From Agrococcus sp. ProA11 (lineage in GTDB: Bacteria; Actinomycetota; Actinomycetes; Actinomycetales; Microbacteriaceae), in assembly GCF_039880525.1 (NCBI RefSeq), contig NZ_CP156989.1, positions 1,550,001 to 1,614,000 of the forward strand: a stretch of DNA of 64,000 bases, given 5' to 3'. Of the stretch, positions 36,102-43,722 are shown one piece after another. A model generated the notes under the pieces. That model made no database searches and had not been told where the DNA came from. It saw only the letters and a program-made list of their open reading frames with translations. The position numbers and the translations under genes were made by a program. Position 1 is the stretch's first letter. Each line of letters begins with the position of its first letter.

Positions 36102-37589
36102 GTGCTCAGCATTGTCATCTTCCTGCCGGTGGCTGTCGGCATCGTGCTCGCCCTGCTCCCCCGGCTCTCGCCATCCGCGGCGCGCTGGACATGGCTGCTC
36201 ACGACAGTCGTCGATCTCGCCCTCATCGTCGCGGTCTCGGTCGCCGGGCCGACCGGCGACAACGGCCTGGTCGCGGAGGAGCAGCTCGCGTGGATGCCAG
36301 GCGTCGGCACCAGCTATCACATCGGCATCGACGGCTTCTCGATCCCGCTCATGCTCCTCACCGGCGTGATCTTCGTCGCCAGCGCGCTGTGGTCGATGCG
36401 AGTCGACGACCGCCCACGGGCGCAGGCCGCCCTGTTCCTTTTCCTGCAGACCACGTGCCTGGGTGTCTTCGCCGCGCAGGACCTGATCCTCTTCTTCCTC
36501 TGGTTCGACCTGTCGATCGTCGGCATGTACTTCGTGATCGCAGGCTGGGGTCACGGCGACGCGCGACGCTCTGCGCTGAAGTTCTTCCTGTACACCTTCC
36601 TCGGGTCGCTGGCGCTGCTCCTCGGCTTCATCGGGCTCTACCTGCACTCTGCGCCGCACACGTTCGACATGGTCGAGCTGTCGCAGGCCGGCGCCTTCAC
36701 CGGCGACGCCCTGGCCGGGGGCCTGATCCTCGTCGCCGTGGTGATCGGGCTGGCGATCAAGACTCCCACCTTCCCCTTCCACTCCTGGCTGCCACCGGCG
36801 CACACCGACGCCCCCAGCATCGGATCGGTCGTGCTCGCCGCAGTGATGCTGAAGATGGGCACCTACGGATTCGTGCGGATCGCGATGCCGATGCTCCCTG
36901 ATGCTTGGCGAGCCGGAGCATGGATCATCGTCGCCGTCGGCATCGTGTCGGTGCTCTACGGCGCCCTGGTGGCGCTGGCGCAGACCGACATCAAGCGGAT
37001 GATCGCATTCACGTCGATCAACCACATGGGATACGTGATCCTTGCCGTCGGAGCCGCCGGCATCCTGGCGCCCGACAGCGAGCAGGCACAGCAGCTCGCG
37101 CTCACGGGCGCGACGATCCAGATGGTGTCGCACGGCCTCATCACCGGCGCGCTCTTCCTGCTGGCGGGGGTGTTCTGGGAGCGCACCGGCAACTACGACC
37201 TGCGGGAGTACGGAGGACTGGCCTCGCGCGCGCCTCGCTTCGCGGGATTCTTCGCTGTCGCCGCGTTCGCCTCGCTGGGCCTGCCGGGCTTCAGCGGGTT
37301 CATCGCGGAGTTCCAGATCTTCACCGGCAGCATCGGTTCGACCATGTGGGCGGCGTTGGCCCTTCCCGGCATCCTCATCGTGGCCGTGCTGTTTCTGCGC
37401 ACGTTCCAGCGAGTCTTCACCGGTGGCGAGGCCGGCCTCACGCCCGACTTCGCTGACCTTCGGCGCCACGAGTCGGTGCCGCTCGTGCTGCTGCTGGGCT
37501 TGGCGGTGGTCATCGGCATCGTTCCTGGCCCGCTCATCGAGATCGTCGCACCCGCTGCTGAACAGCTGCTCGGCTTGCTCAGCCCATGA
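36102..37589 (+). CDS. nuoM: Complex I-like subunit M (antiporter-like)
   Basis: 495 aa, GTG start 36102. AIKTPTFPFHSWLPPAHTDAPSIGSVVLAAVMLKMGTYGFVRI-type region carries the helix 7 Lys, and ALAQTDIKRMIAFTSINHMGYV the helix 8 Lys. The helix 5 Glu of the FWEL motif is Asp here (FFLWFDLSIVGMYFVIAGWG), a conservative change. Fourteen helices predicted by eye. It conducts protons in complex I. Ends in an ATGATG overlap with nuoN. Confidence 0.9.
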   Translation: MLSIVIFLPVAVGIVLALLPRLSPSAARWTWLLTTVVDLALIVAVSVAGPTGDNGLVAEEQLAWMPGVGTSYHIGIDGFSIPLMLLTGVIFVASALWSMRVDDRPRAQAALFLFLQTTCLGVFAAQDLILFFLWFDLSIVGMYFVIAGWGHGDARRSALKFFLYTFLGSLALLLGFIGLYLHSAPHTFDMVELSQAGAFTGDALAGGLILVAVVIGLAIKTPTFPFHSWLPPAHTDAPSIGSVVLAAVMLKMGTYGFVRIAMPMLPDAWRAGAWIIVAVGIVSVLYGALVALAQTDIKRMIAFTSINHMGYVILAVGAAGILAPDSEQAQQLALTGATIQMVSHGLITGALFLLAGVFWERTGNYDLREYGGLASRAPRFAGFFAVAAFASLGLPGFSGFIAEFQIFTGSIGSTMWAALALPGILIVAVLFLRTFQRVFTGGEAGLTPDFADLRRHESVPLVLLLGLAVVIGIVPGPLIEIVAPAAEQLLGLLSP

Positions 37590-38995
37590 TGCCGATGTCG
37601 ATGAACTACCTGGCGCTCGTCCCCGAGGCCGTGCTGCTCGCTGCCGCAGTGACGGTGCTGCTGGCCGGCAGCTTCCTGCCTGGTCGGCGCCGGGGAGTGG
37701 TGCGCTGGTTGACGCTGGGAGCGCTCGTGGTCAGTCCGGCTGCAGCACTGGCTGCCAGCGGAGGGCCCGACGATCCCATCTTCACCGGCACCTACGTCGT
37801 CGACGCCTCGACCACGCTCGCGCGCGTGCTCGCGCCCCTCTGCACTGCGGTCGTCGTCATGATCGGACGGCAGGAGTTCCTGGGCGCTGCGCGTGAGTCG
37901 GAGTCCTACACGCTGCTCCTGCTCGCAACGCTCGGCACGGTCGTGATGGGCGGCGGCACCGATCTGCTGGTGCTGATCGCCGCGTTCCTGCTGTCGAGCA
38001 TCCCCCTCTACGCACTGATCGGCATCCGTCGGTCGCCGCGCGCAGCCGAAGCGACGCTCAAGACGTACCTGATGGGGGCGCTCTTCGGCGTGCTGCTGCT
38101 CGCGGGCGCGGCGCTCCTGACCGCGCTCGCCGGCACGAGCAGCTACGTGAGCATGCAGAGCGCCCTCGCGGCCGCCCCGACCTCCGCCGTCATCATCGGA
38201 GCCGTCGCGGTCATCACCGGTCTGCTGTTCAAGGCGGGCGCCGTCCCCGGGCACTTCTGGGTGCCCGATGCCACCGAGGCCGCCGGCACAGCCGTGGGAG
38301 CATTCGTCACGACGGTTCCCAAGATCGGTGCTCTCGTCGCGATCATCCGCCTGGTGGGTGCGCTGCCGTCCACCTTCGATGTGCCGCTGCTCGTCGCGGT
38401 GCTCGCGGCGCTGAGCATGACCGTCGGCAATCTTGCCGCCCTCCTGCAGCACGATGTGCGCCGACTGCTGGGCTGGTCGACGGTGAGCCAGGTCGGGTAC
38501 CTGCTGATGCCGGTCGCTGTCGTCGGCGGCGCCGCTGCCGCGCCCACGAGCCTGCTCGCGTATCTCGTGCTCTACAGCGTCTCGAACCTGACGCTCTTCG
38601 GTGCTCTCGCCGCGCTGCCGGGACGCGGGCGCATCGAAGACTTCGCCGGCACGGCGCGCCAGCATCCCTGGCTGACTGCCACCATCGTGGTCGGCGCGCT
38701 CAGTCTGGTGGGAACGCCACCGACCGCGGTCTTCTTCGGCAAGCTCGCCGTCTTCGCTGCAACGTGGGACGGCGGACTCGTGTGGCTGGTGGTGGTCGCT
38801 GCCGTCAACACGGTCGTGAGCCTCTTCTACTACCTCCGACTCTTCACTGCGCCGTTCCGCGCGATCCCGGAGGGCGCGGCGCGCACCGCGCTCCCAACTG
38901 CGCACCCGACGGTGCAGGCGACCGCGCTGCTGCTCGCCGCCACGGTGCTGCTCGCAGGGTTCGCGTCGGTGATGCTCGCCCCGCAACTACTCTGA
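37586..38995 (+). CDS. nuoN: Complex I-like subunit N (antiporter-like)
   Basis: 469 aa. GLLFKAGAVPGHFWVPDATEAAGTAVGAF is the NuoN helix 7-8 signature with its Lys. The helix 5 Glu (GLELLSLPLY in NuoN) is missing: LIAAFLLSSIPLYALIGI. The helix 8 Lys position reads QHDVRRLLGWSTVSQVGYLL with Arg. So this subunit may be a weak or altered proton path. It is the last gene of the complex I-like operon; no clear terminator follows within 200 bp. Confidence 0.88.
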   Translation: MMPMSMNYLALVPEAVLLAAAVTVLLAGSFLPGRRRGVVRWLTLGALVVSPAAALAASGGPDDPIFTGTYVVDASTTLARVLAPLCTAVVVMIGRQEFLGAARESESYTLLLLATLGTVVMGGGTDLLVLIAAFLLSSIPLYALIGIRRSPRAAEATLKTYLMGALFGVLLLAGAALLTALAGTSSYVSMQSALAAAPTSAVIIGAVAVITGLLFKAGAVPGHFWVPDATEAAGTAVGAFVTTVPKIGALVAIIRLVGALPSTFDVPLLVAVLAALSMTVGNLAALLQHDVRRLLGWSTVSQVGYLLMPVAVVGGAAAAPTSLLAYLVLYSVSNLTLFGALAALPGRGRIEDFAGTARQHPWLTATIVVGALSLVGTPPTAVFFGKLAVFAATWDGGLVWLVVVAAVNTVVSLFYYLRLFTAPFRAIPEGAARTALPTAHPTVQATALLLAATVLLAGFASVMLAPQLL

Positions 38996-39193
38996 GCGGC
39001 CCGGCGCCCCGCGCGGATGGATGCAGCGTGGTCGCCGGCTGCACGTCCTGCGATCCGACATTCCCAGGAAACCGGCTCGTCGTCCGCTATCGTCGTCCGC
39101 AACGTGCGGCCGCTTCGCCGGCTGCAGTTGAGCCCGGATGCCGCTCGTAGACGGTGAGCGGCAAGCCGGTACCCCATCGGGCGGGAGGTGAGC

Positions 39194-39640
39194 ATGTCGC
39201 TGATCAGCATCTCTGAACGCCTGCGCAAGCAGGATGCACCTGCCCGTGGTGTGCTGACGATCATCCTCCTGGCCGCCAGCATCATCGTCGGGCTGCTGGC
39301 CATGCACTCCCTCAACATCCATGCGGACGCCGCCGAGCGCCACGACACGGTCGCCGGCACCAGCGACACGGTGGCCGTCTCCGTCCCGCTCGGCGCACAC
39401 AGCGCTGCCGCTGCGACGACGCCGGAGTGCGCAGACTGCGGCGATGATGGCTCCATGGCTTGGATGGCGTGCGTGCTCGCGCTGATCGCCGCGGTGATCC
39501 TCCTGATCGGCCCTCTGCCTCGATGGTGGACCGCCGCCACACGTCCGCACGACAGCGGCGGGCGTGGCGGGTGGCCGGCCCAAGCACAGGCCTTGCCGCC
39601 GCCGCCCTCGCTGACAGTGCTCTGCATCAGCCGCACCTGA
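39194..39640 (+). CDS. DUF6153 family protein
   Basis: 148 aa, ATG 39194 behind GGGAGG. An N-terminal membrane anchor (VLTIILLAASIIVGLLAMHSLNIH) precedes an extracytoplasmic stretch with HDTV and AHSAAAATTPECADCGDDGSMAWMACVLAL, then a second helix (LALIAAVILLIGPLPRWW). The ECADCGDxxSMAWMACVLAL block is the DUF6153 hallmark, a family seen next to copper and DUF305 genes in Actinobacteria. Clustered Cys, His and Met suggest metal handling. Function is unproven. Confidence 0.8.
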   Translation: MSLISISERLRKQDAPARGVLTIILLAASIIVGLLAMHSLNIHADAAERHDTVAGTSDTVAVSVPLGAHSAAAATTPECADCGDDGSMAWMACVLALIAAVILLIGPLPRWWTAATRPHDSGGRGGWPAQAQALPPPPSLTVLCISRT

Positions 39641-39891
39641 TGCTGGCCGCGCCGGCCCTTCCAACGTCGGCAGGCACCGCGGGCGAGCGCTGACGCAAGA
39701 TGCACGCGCTCGCGATCGAGCGAGTCCCGCTTTCGATCCGGGCACGGGCACGGTCGGCTACATCGTCGCGTCCACGACCGGCGTGCTGTGGATGAGCGCG
39801 GTCCCGCGCTCACCGAGCCACCGCGCTTGAGCTGGCAGCCAGCAATGCACGAACGAACCCTTCACCACTGATGGAACCTGGAGAGAGAACA
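39641..39891. other. Intergenic between DUF6153 and DUF305 genes
   Basis: No gene with an RBS seen. A short open stretch at about 39716-39830 reads FDPGTGTVGYIVASTTGVLW in one plus frame and could be a gene remnant, but it is too short to assign. Confidence 0.3.
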
Positions 39892-40488
39892 ATGAGCAAC
39901 CACAACGACGACCACGCCGGCGCTCACGACGAGCAGCGGCAGAAGAACACGTCGGTCAGCATGTACCTCCGTTTCGGCGCGATGATCCTCACCGCCGTCG
40001 TCATCATGTACTTCGTGATGTTCGCCGGCTCCTGGGAGTGGGGTCACATCCGGCTGAGCGAGAGTCGCATCTTCATGGCGCTCACCATGGGCGGCACCAT
40101 GGTCCTCGTCATGCTGGGCTGGATGCTGAGCATGTACAAGAACACCAAAGCGAACATCGCGATCATCGTCGCTGGCGTACTCGTCATCGGCGGAGGCGTG
40201 TTCCTCGACCGCAGCCAGATCACGGTCGATGACACCGCCTTCATGCAGGGCATGATCCCCCACCACTCGCTTGCCATCACGCGATCCGAGCGCGCACAGA
40301 TCCAGGACGTCCGCGTCTGCCAACTCGCGATCGACATCAGCGAAGCGCAGAAGCGTGAGATCCGCGAGATGGACTGGCTGATCAACGACATCGCGGAGAA
40401 CGGCATTGCCGCCACGCCCGAGGAAGCTGCAGATCGACCCGTACCCGACTACGAGGGCACGGCGGATCGCACCTGCCCGACGGAGTGA
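39892..40488 (+). CDS. Membrane-anchored DUF305 protein
   Basis: 198 aa, ATG 39892 behind GGAGAGAG. A His/Asp-rich N terminus (SNHNDDHAGAHDEQ) precedes three helices (LRFGAMILTAVVIMYFVMFA; ALTMGGTMVLVMLGWML; IAIIVAGVLVIGGGVFL). The C-terminal DUF305 domain has the FMQGMIPHHSLAI metal-binding signature and EAQKREIREMDWLINDI. DUF305 proteins are four-helix ferritin-like domains often linked to copper resistance. It follows the complex I-like operon and the DUF6153 gene on the same strand. Confidence 0.88.
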   Translation: MSNHNDDHAGAHDEQRQKNTSVSMYLRFGAMILTAVVIMYFVMFAGSWEWGHIRLSESRIFMALTMGGTMVLVMLGWMLSMYKNTKANIAIIVAGVLVIGGGVFLDRSQITVDDTAFMQGMIPHHSLAITRSERAQIQDVRVCQLAIDISEAQKREIREMDWLINDIAENGIAATPEEAADRPVPDYEGTADRTCPTE

Positions 40489-40509
40489 CCGACGCGGGTC
40501 CAGGCGCGG

Positions 40510-40738
40510 GCGGCGCAGCCGCGTCCGTCACTCGTAGGTCGAGGAGCATGCGGCGCAGCCGCGTCCGTCACTCGTAGGTCGAGGAGCGTGCGGCGCAGCC
40601 GCGTCCGTCACTCGTAGGTCGAGGAGCCTGCGGCGCAGCCGCGGCCACCACTCGTAGGTCGAGGAGCGTGCGGCGCAGCCGCGTCCGTCACTCGTAGGTC
40701 GAGGAGCGTGCGGCGCAGCCGCGCGCGTCACGAGACCG
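40510..40738. repeat. 40-bp tandem array of family A repeat
   Basis: Five full 40-bp units (from 40521, 40561, 40601, 40641, 40681) plus partial flanks. Each contains CACTCGTAGGTCGAGGAGC and GCGGCGCAGCCGCG with an inner hairpin CGGC-GCA-GCCG. The last partial unit ends CGTCACGAGACCGG, the standard right border of family A. There are no variable spacers, so it is not a CRISPR array. Confidence 0.88.
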
Positions 40739-40747
40739 GACTCGCTC

Positions 40748-40843
40748 CTAGCGCATAGGCCGCAGGATGACCTCGGCGCGGTCGTAGCGGTCCTGGATCA
40801 GCCAGATGGGGGTGGTCACGGGATGGGCGTCGTGCTTCGGCAT
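40748..40843 (-). CDS. 31-aa ORF with strong RBS downstream of HTH regulator
   Basis: A 31-codon frame, MPKHDAHPVTTPIWLIQDRY then DRAEVILRPMR, begins at ATG 40843. It is preceded by AAGGAG with six bases of spacing, among the best ribosome binding sites in the window, 29 bp after the HTH regulator stop. It ends at TAG 40748-40750, just before the tandem array. It could be a genuine small peptide or the head of a gene truncated by the repeat insertion. No family recognised. Confidence 0.5.
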   Translation of the reverse strand: MPKHDAHPVTTPIWLIQDRYDRAEVILRPMR

Positions 40844-40872
40844 GGTGTGCTCCTTGATGGTCGTGCTCACGA

Positions 40873-41481
40873 TCAGTCGATCGGGAAGGCGTTGAACTGG
40901 ATCTGGATCCGGTGGGTGGGGTCCGCTCCGTCGGGCTGCGCTCGCTCGGCAGCGGCGACCCGCTCCTGCACGAGCTGGTGGACGTCGCGCGTGAGCCGGC
41001 GCAGCTCGCTGGCCGGCATGGTCGCCGCGCGTGAGGACACGCGCGCGGCAGCGAGCGTCGGCTCGTCGTAGCGCTCCTCGCCGGTGGCGATGAACGTGCG
41101 CAGCAGCTCACCGTCATGCTGGGTCCAGACGCCCAGCACGGCGGCGGATGCGGTGCGGCCCTCCGGCTGGTCGGCGAGATCCTTCGTCCTGAGCTGCACC
41201 AGGTCGACGGCGCGCCGCCACCAGCGCTCGCGCGCCGTGCCGAGGCTTGCGTCCTCAGCGATGAAGCCCTTCGCCTCGAGCTGTCGCAGGTGGTAGCTGG
41301 TGGAGCCGGTCGACTCCCCCAACTCGACCGCGAGCGACGAGGAGGTCTGCGGCCCTCGCGTCGTCAGCACATGCAGGATGCGCACGCGCAACGGGTGGGC
41401 AAGGGCTTTGAGGGCTTCGAGTTCGACGGCCACCGGGGCCTTGCTCGCGCCGCCGGATCCGTCGACGGCGGCGTCGATCAT
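40873..41481 (-). CDS. Winged-helix (ArsR-like) transcriptional regulator
   Basis: 202 aa from ATG 41481; upstream frame overlaps the operator. An ArsR-type winged helix spans residues 15-90: ELEALKALAHPLRVRILHVLTTRGPQTSS, LGESTGSTSYHLRQLEAKGFIAEDA. RERWWRRAVDLVQLRTKD follows, typical of the ArsR-like HTH_20 group with a C-terminal helical domain. No metal Cys motif is seen. It probably binds the inverted repeat at 41498-41517 and so controls itself and perhaps the divergent peptidase gene. Confidence 0.9.
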   Translation of the reverse strand: MIDAAVDGSGGASKAPVAVELEALKALAHPLRVRILHVLTTRGPQTSSSLAVELGESTGSTSYHLRQLEAKGFIAEDASLGTARERWWRRAVDLVQLRTKDLADQPEGRTASAAVLGVWTQHDGELLRTFIATGEERYDEPTLAAARVSSRAATMPASELRRLTRDVHQLVQERVAAAERAQPDGADPTHRIQIQFNAFPID

Positions 41482-41497
41482 GCATCCAGCGTACCGT

Positions 41498-41517
41498 TTG
41501 CAAACGTTTCTTTGCAA
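41498..41517. promoter_or_regulatory. Operator for the ArsR-like regulator
   Basis: TTGCAAA (41498-41504) and TTTGCAA (41511-41517) form a 7-bp inverted repeat with 6 bp between, 17 bp upstream of the regulator start and 50 bp upstream of the divergent M3 peptidase gene. AT-rich against a GC-rich background. Confidence 0.65.
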
Positions 41518-41566
41518 GTGGCGTGGGCTGAGCGTTCGGCGGAGCTGCGCCACGTAGGGTGGCGCC

Positions 41567-43606
41567 ATGACCAATCCCTTCCTGGCGCCGAGCGCGCTCC
41601 CGTATCAGCTGCCGCCTTTTGCCGACATCCGCGACGAGCACTACGAGGAGGCGCTCGAGGCCGGCTTCGCCGAGCAGGCTGCCGAGGTGCGCGCGATCGT
41701 CGTGCAGCGCTCGGCGCCCACCTTCGAGAACACCATCGAGCCGCTCGAGCGCTCCGGCGGGATCCTCTCCCGCGTCGCGCACGTCTTCTGGAGCATGACG
41801 TCGACCGACTCGAGCCCGTTCCTGGAGCAACTCGAGGAGCGTTACGCGCCGCGCTTCGCGGCGCATGCCGACTCGATCACGCTCGACCCGGCGCTGTACT
41901 CGCGCATCAAGACGCTGCACGAGGACCCTCGCCCCGAGTGGACCGACGAGCAGCGCTACCTCGTGGAGCGCAGGTTCACCGAGATGACCGTTGCGGGGGC
42001 CGGGCTGGATGACGCGGCGCGCGACCGCCTGAAGGAGCTCAACCAGCAGATCGCGACGCTCACCACACGCTTCGACAAGCACCTGCAGGCTGACACCAAC
42101 GATCTCGCGGTCGTCATCGACGACGCGGCCGAGCTCGACGGGCTCTCCGACGGCGAGCAGCAGGCGGCTGCCTCAGCCGCGTCCGACCGGGGTCTGGACG
42201 GCAAGTGGCTCATCACGCTGCCGCTGTTCACCGGCCACCCGTGGCTTGCGTCGCTCACGAACCGCGATGTGCGTCGGCGGGTGTTGGAGGCATCCCTCGC
42301 ACGCGGCACGCGCGGCAACGAGCACGACAACCGCGAGACGGTGCTCGAGCTCACCGCCGCCCGCGCCGAGCGCGCGAAGCTGCTGGGCTTCGCCACCCAC
42401 GCCCACGCGATCACCGCCGACCAGACGGCCGGCTCGCCAGAGAACGTGATGGCGATGCTGACGAAGCTTGCCGCCCCTGCCGCCGCGAACGCGAAGGTCG
42501 AGGCCGCCGCCCTGCAGGCGCAGATCGAGGCCGCGGGTGAGTCGTACGAGCTCGCCGCATGGGACTGGGACTTCTGGACCGAGAAGGAGCGCACGGCGCG
42601 CTTCGACGTCGACACCGCCGCCCTGCGCCCCTACTTCGAGGCAGAGCGCGTGCTCTGGGACGGCGTCTTCCACGCCGCGACGCAGGTGTACGGCGTCACG
42701 TTCACCGAGCGCGACGACCTGGTCGGCTACCACCCCGACGTGCGCGTCTTCGAGGTGCACAACGAGGACGGCAGCGAGGTCGGCCTCTATCTGCTCGACC
42801 TCTACACGCGCGACTCCAAGCGCGGCGGTGCGTGGATGAACCCGCTCATCCAGCAGAACACGCTGCTCGGGCACCCGACGGTCGTGATGAACAACCTCAA
42901 CGTGCCCAAGCCCCCGGCCGGCACGCCGACGCTGCTGACGTTCGACGAGACCAGCACGCTCTTCCACGAGTTCGGCCACGCCCTGCACGGGCTGTTCGCC
43001 GAGGTCACCTACCCGTCGTTCGGCGGCACGAACGTGTTCCGCGACTTCGTCGAGTTCCCCAGCCAGGTGAACGAGATGTGGATGCTGTGGCCCGGCATCG
43101 TCGACAACTACGCCAAGCACATCGAGACGGGCGAGGTGCTGCCCGCCGCGGTGATCGAGCGCCTGCAGGCGTCGGAGTCGTTCAACCAGGGCCACGACAC
43201 GAGCGAGTACCTCGCCGCGGCACTGCTCGACCAGGCCTGGCACGCACGCGTCGCGGGCGACAAGGTCGTGGATGTCGCGGCGTTCGAGCGCGACGCCCTC
43301 GAGCAGGTTGGCCTGCTGAGCGAGACGGTGCCGACGCGCTACTCCACGGGCTACTTCCAGCACGTGTTCTCGGGCGGCTACTCGGCCGGCTACTACTCGT
43401 ACATCTGGTCGGAGGTCATGGACGCCGACACCGTCGAGTGGTTCAAGCAGCAGCCGTCGATCCGCGAGGCCGGCCAGCGCTTCCGCGAGCGACTGCTGGG
43501 CGTGGGCGGCTCGAAGGATCCGCTGGCCGCCTTCCGCGACTTCCTCGGTCGCGACGCCGAGATCGCGCCCCTGCTGCAGCGCCGAGGCCTCGACGCCGCC
43601 GCGTAG
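41567..43606 (+). CDS. M3 family metallopeptidase (oligopeptidase / peptidyl-dipeptidase Dcp)
   Basis: 679 aa, the full length of bacterial Dcp/OpdA. The zinc site is LFHEFGHALHGLFAE near residue 467 (HExxH), with the downstream Glu in FRDFVEFPSQVNEMW. Substrate-loop sequences YFQHVFSGGYSAGYYSYIWSEVMDAD match Dcp. There is no signal peptide, so it degrades oligopeptides in the cytoplasm. It is divergent from the ArsR-like regulator across an 85-bp gap and convergent with the iron transporter operon, separated by two family A repeats. Confidence 0.95.
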   Translation: MTNPFLAPSALPYQLPPFADIRDEHYEEALEAGFAEQAAEVRAIVVQRSAPTFENTIEPLERSGGILSRVAHVFWSMTSTDSSPFLEQLEERYAPRFAAHADSITLDPALYSRIKTLHEDPRPEWTDEQRYLVERRFTEMTVAGAGLDDAARDRLKELNQQIATLTTRFDKHLQADTNDLAVVIDDAAELDGLSDGEQQAAASAASDRGLDGKWLITLPLFTGHPWLASLTNRDVRRRVLEASLARGTRGNEHDNRETVLELTAARAERAKLLGFATHAHAITADQTAGSPENVMAMLTKLAAPAAANAKVEAAALQAQIEAAGESYELAAWDWDFWTEKERTARFDVDTAALRPYFEAERVLWDGVFHAATQVYGVTFTERDDLVGYHPDVRVFEVHNEDGSEVGLYLLDLYTRDSKRGGAWMNPLIQQNTLLGHPTVVMNNLNVPKPPAGTPTLLTFDETSTLFHEFGHALHGLFAEVTYPSFGGTNVFRDFVEFPSQVNEMWMLWPGIVDNYAKHIETGEVLPAAVIERLQASESFNQGHDTSEYLAAALLDQAWHARVAGDKVVDVAAFERDALEQVGLLSETVPTRYSTGYFQHVFSGGYSAGYYSYIWSEVMDADTVEWFKQQPSIREAGQRFRERLLGVGGSKDPLAAFRDFLGRDAEIAPLLQRRGLDAAA

Positions 43607-43616
43607 CGTCCCCGCA

Positions 43617-43708
43617 GGTCGAGGAGCGCCCGCAGGGCGCGTCACGAGACCGGGCGCTCCTCACACCCCGCAGGTCGAGGAGCGCCCGCAGGGCGCGTCA
43701 CGAGACCG
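43617..43708. repeat. Family A repeats, two copies
   Basis: Copies at 43617-43653 and 43673-43708: GGTCGAGGAGCGCCCGCAGG then GCGCGTCACGAGACCG. The inner hairpin is GCGCCC-GCA-GGGCGC. Placed between convergent genes, where they could act as terminators. Confidence 0.85.
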
Positions 43709-43722
43709 AACCGCCCCCGACC

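Noticed and set aside
30809-38995. Ordinary NADH:quinone oxidoreductase (nuo) operon
   Set aside because: The NADH and Fe-S modules (E, F, G, I) and NuoC are missing and the gene in the B/D position has no cluster cysteines.
39167-39185. Second CsoR-like site upstream of the DUF6153 gene
   Set aside because: Only the left half (TACCC) matches; the right half is GGCGG, not GGGTA.
39716-39830. Truncated gene between DUF6153 and DUF305
   Set aside because: A single 38-codon open stretch without start signal; cannot be told from chance in GC-rich DNA.
40510-40738. CRISPR array
   Set aside because: Units are head-to-tail 40-bp repeats with no variable spacers and no cas genes nearby.
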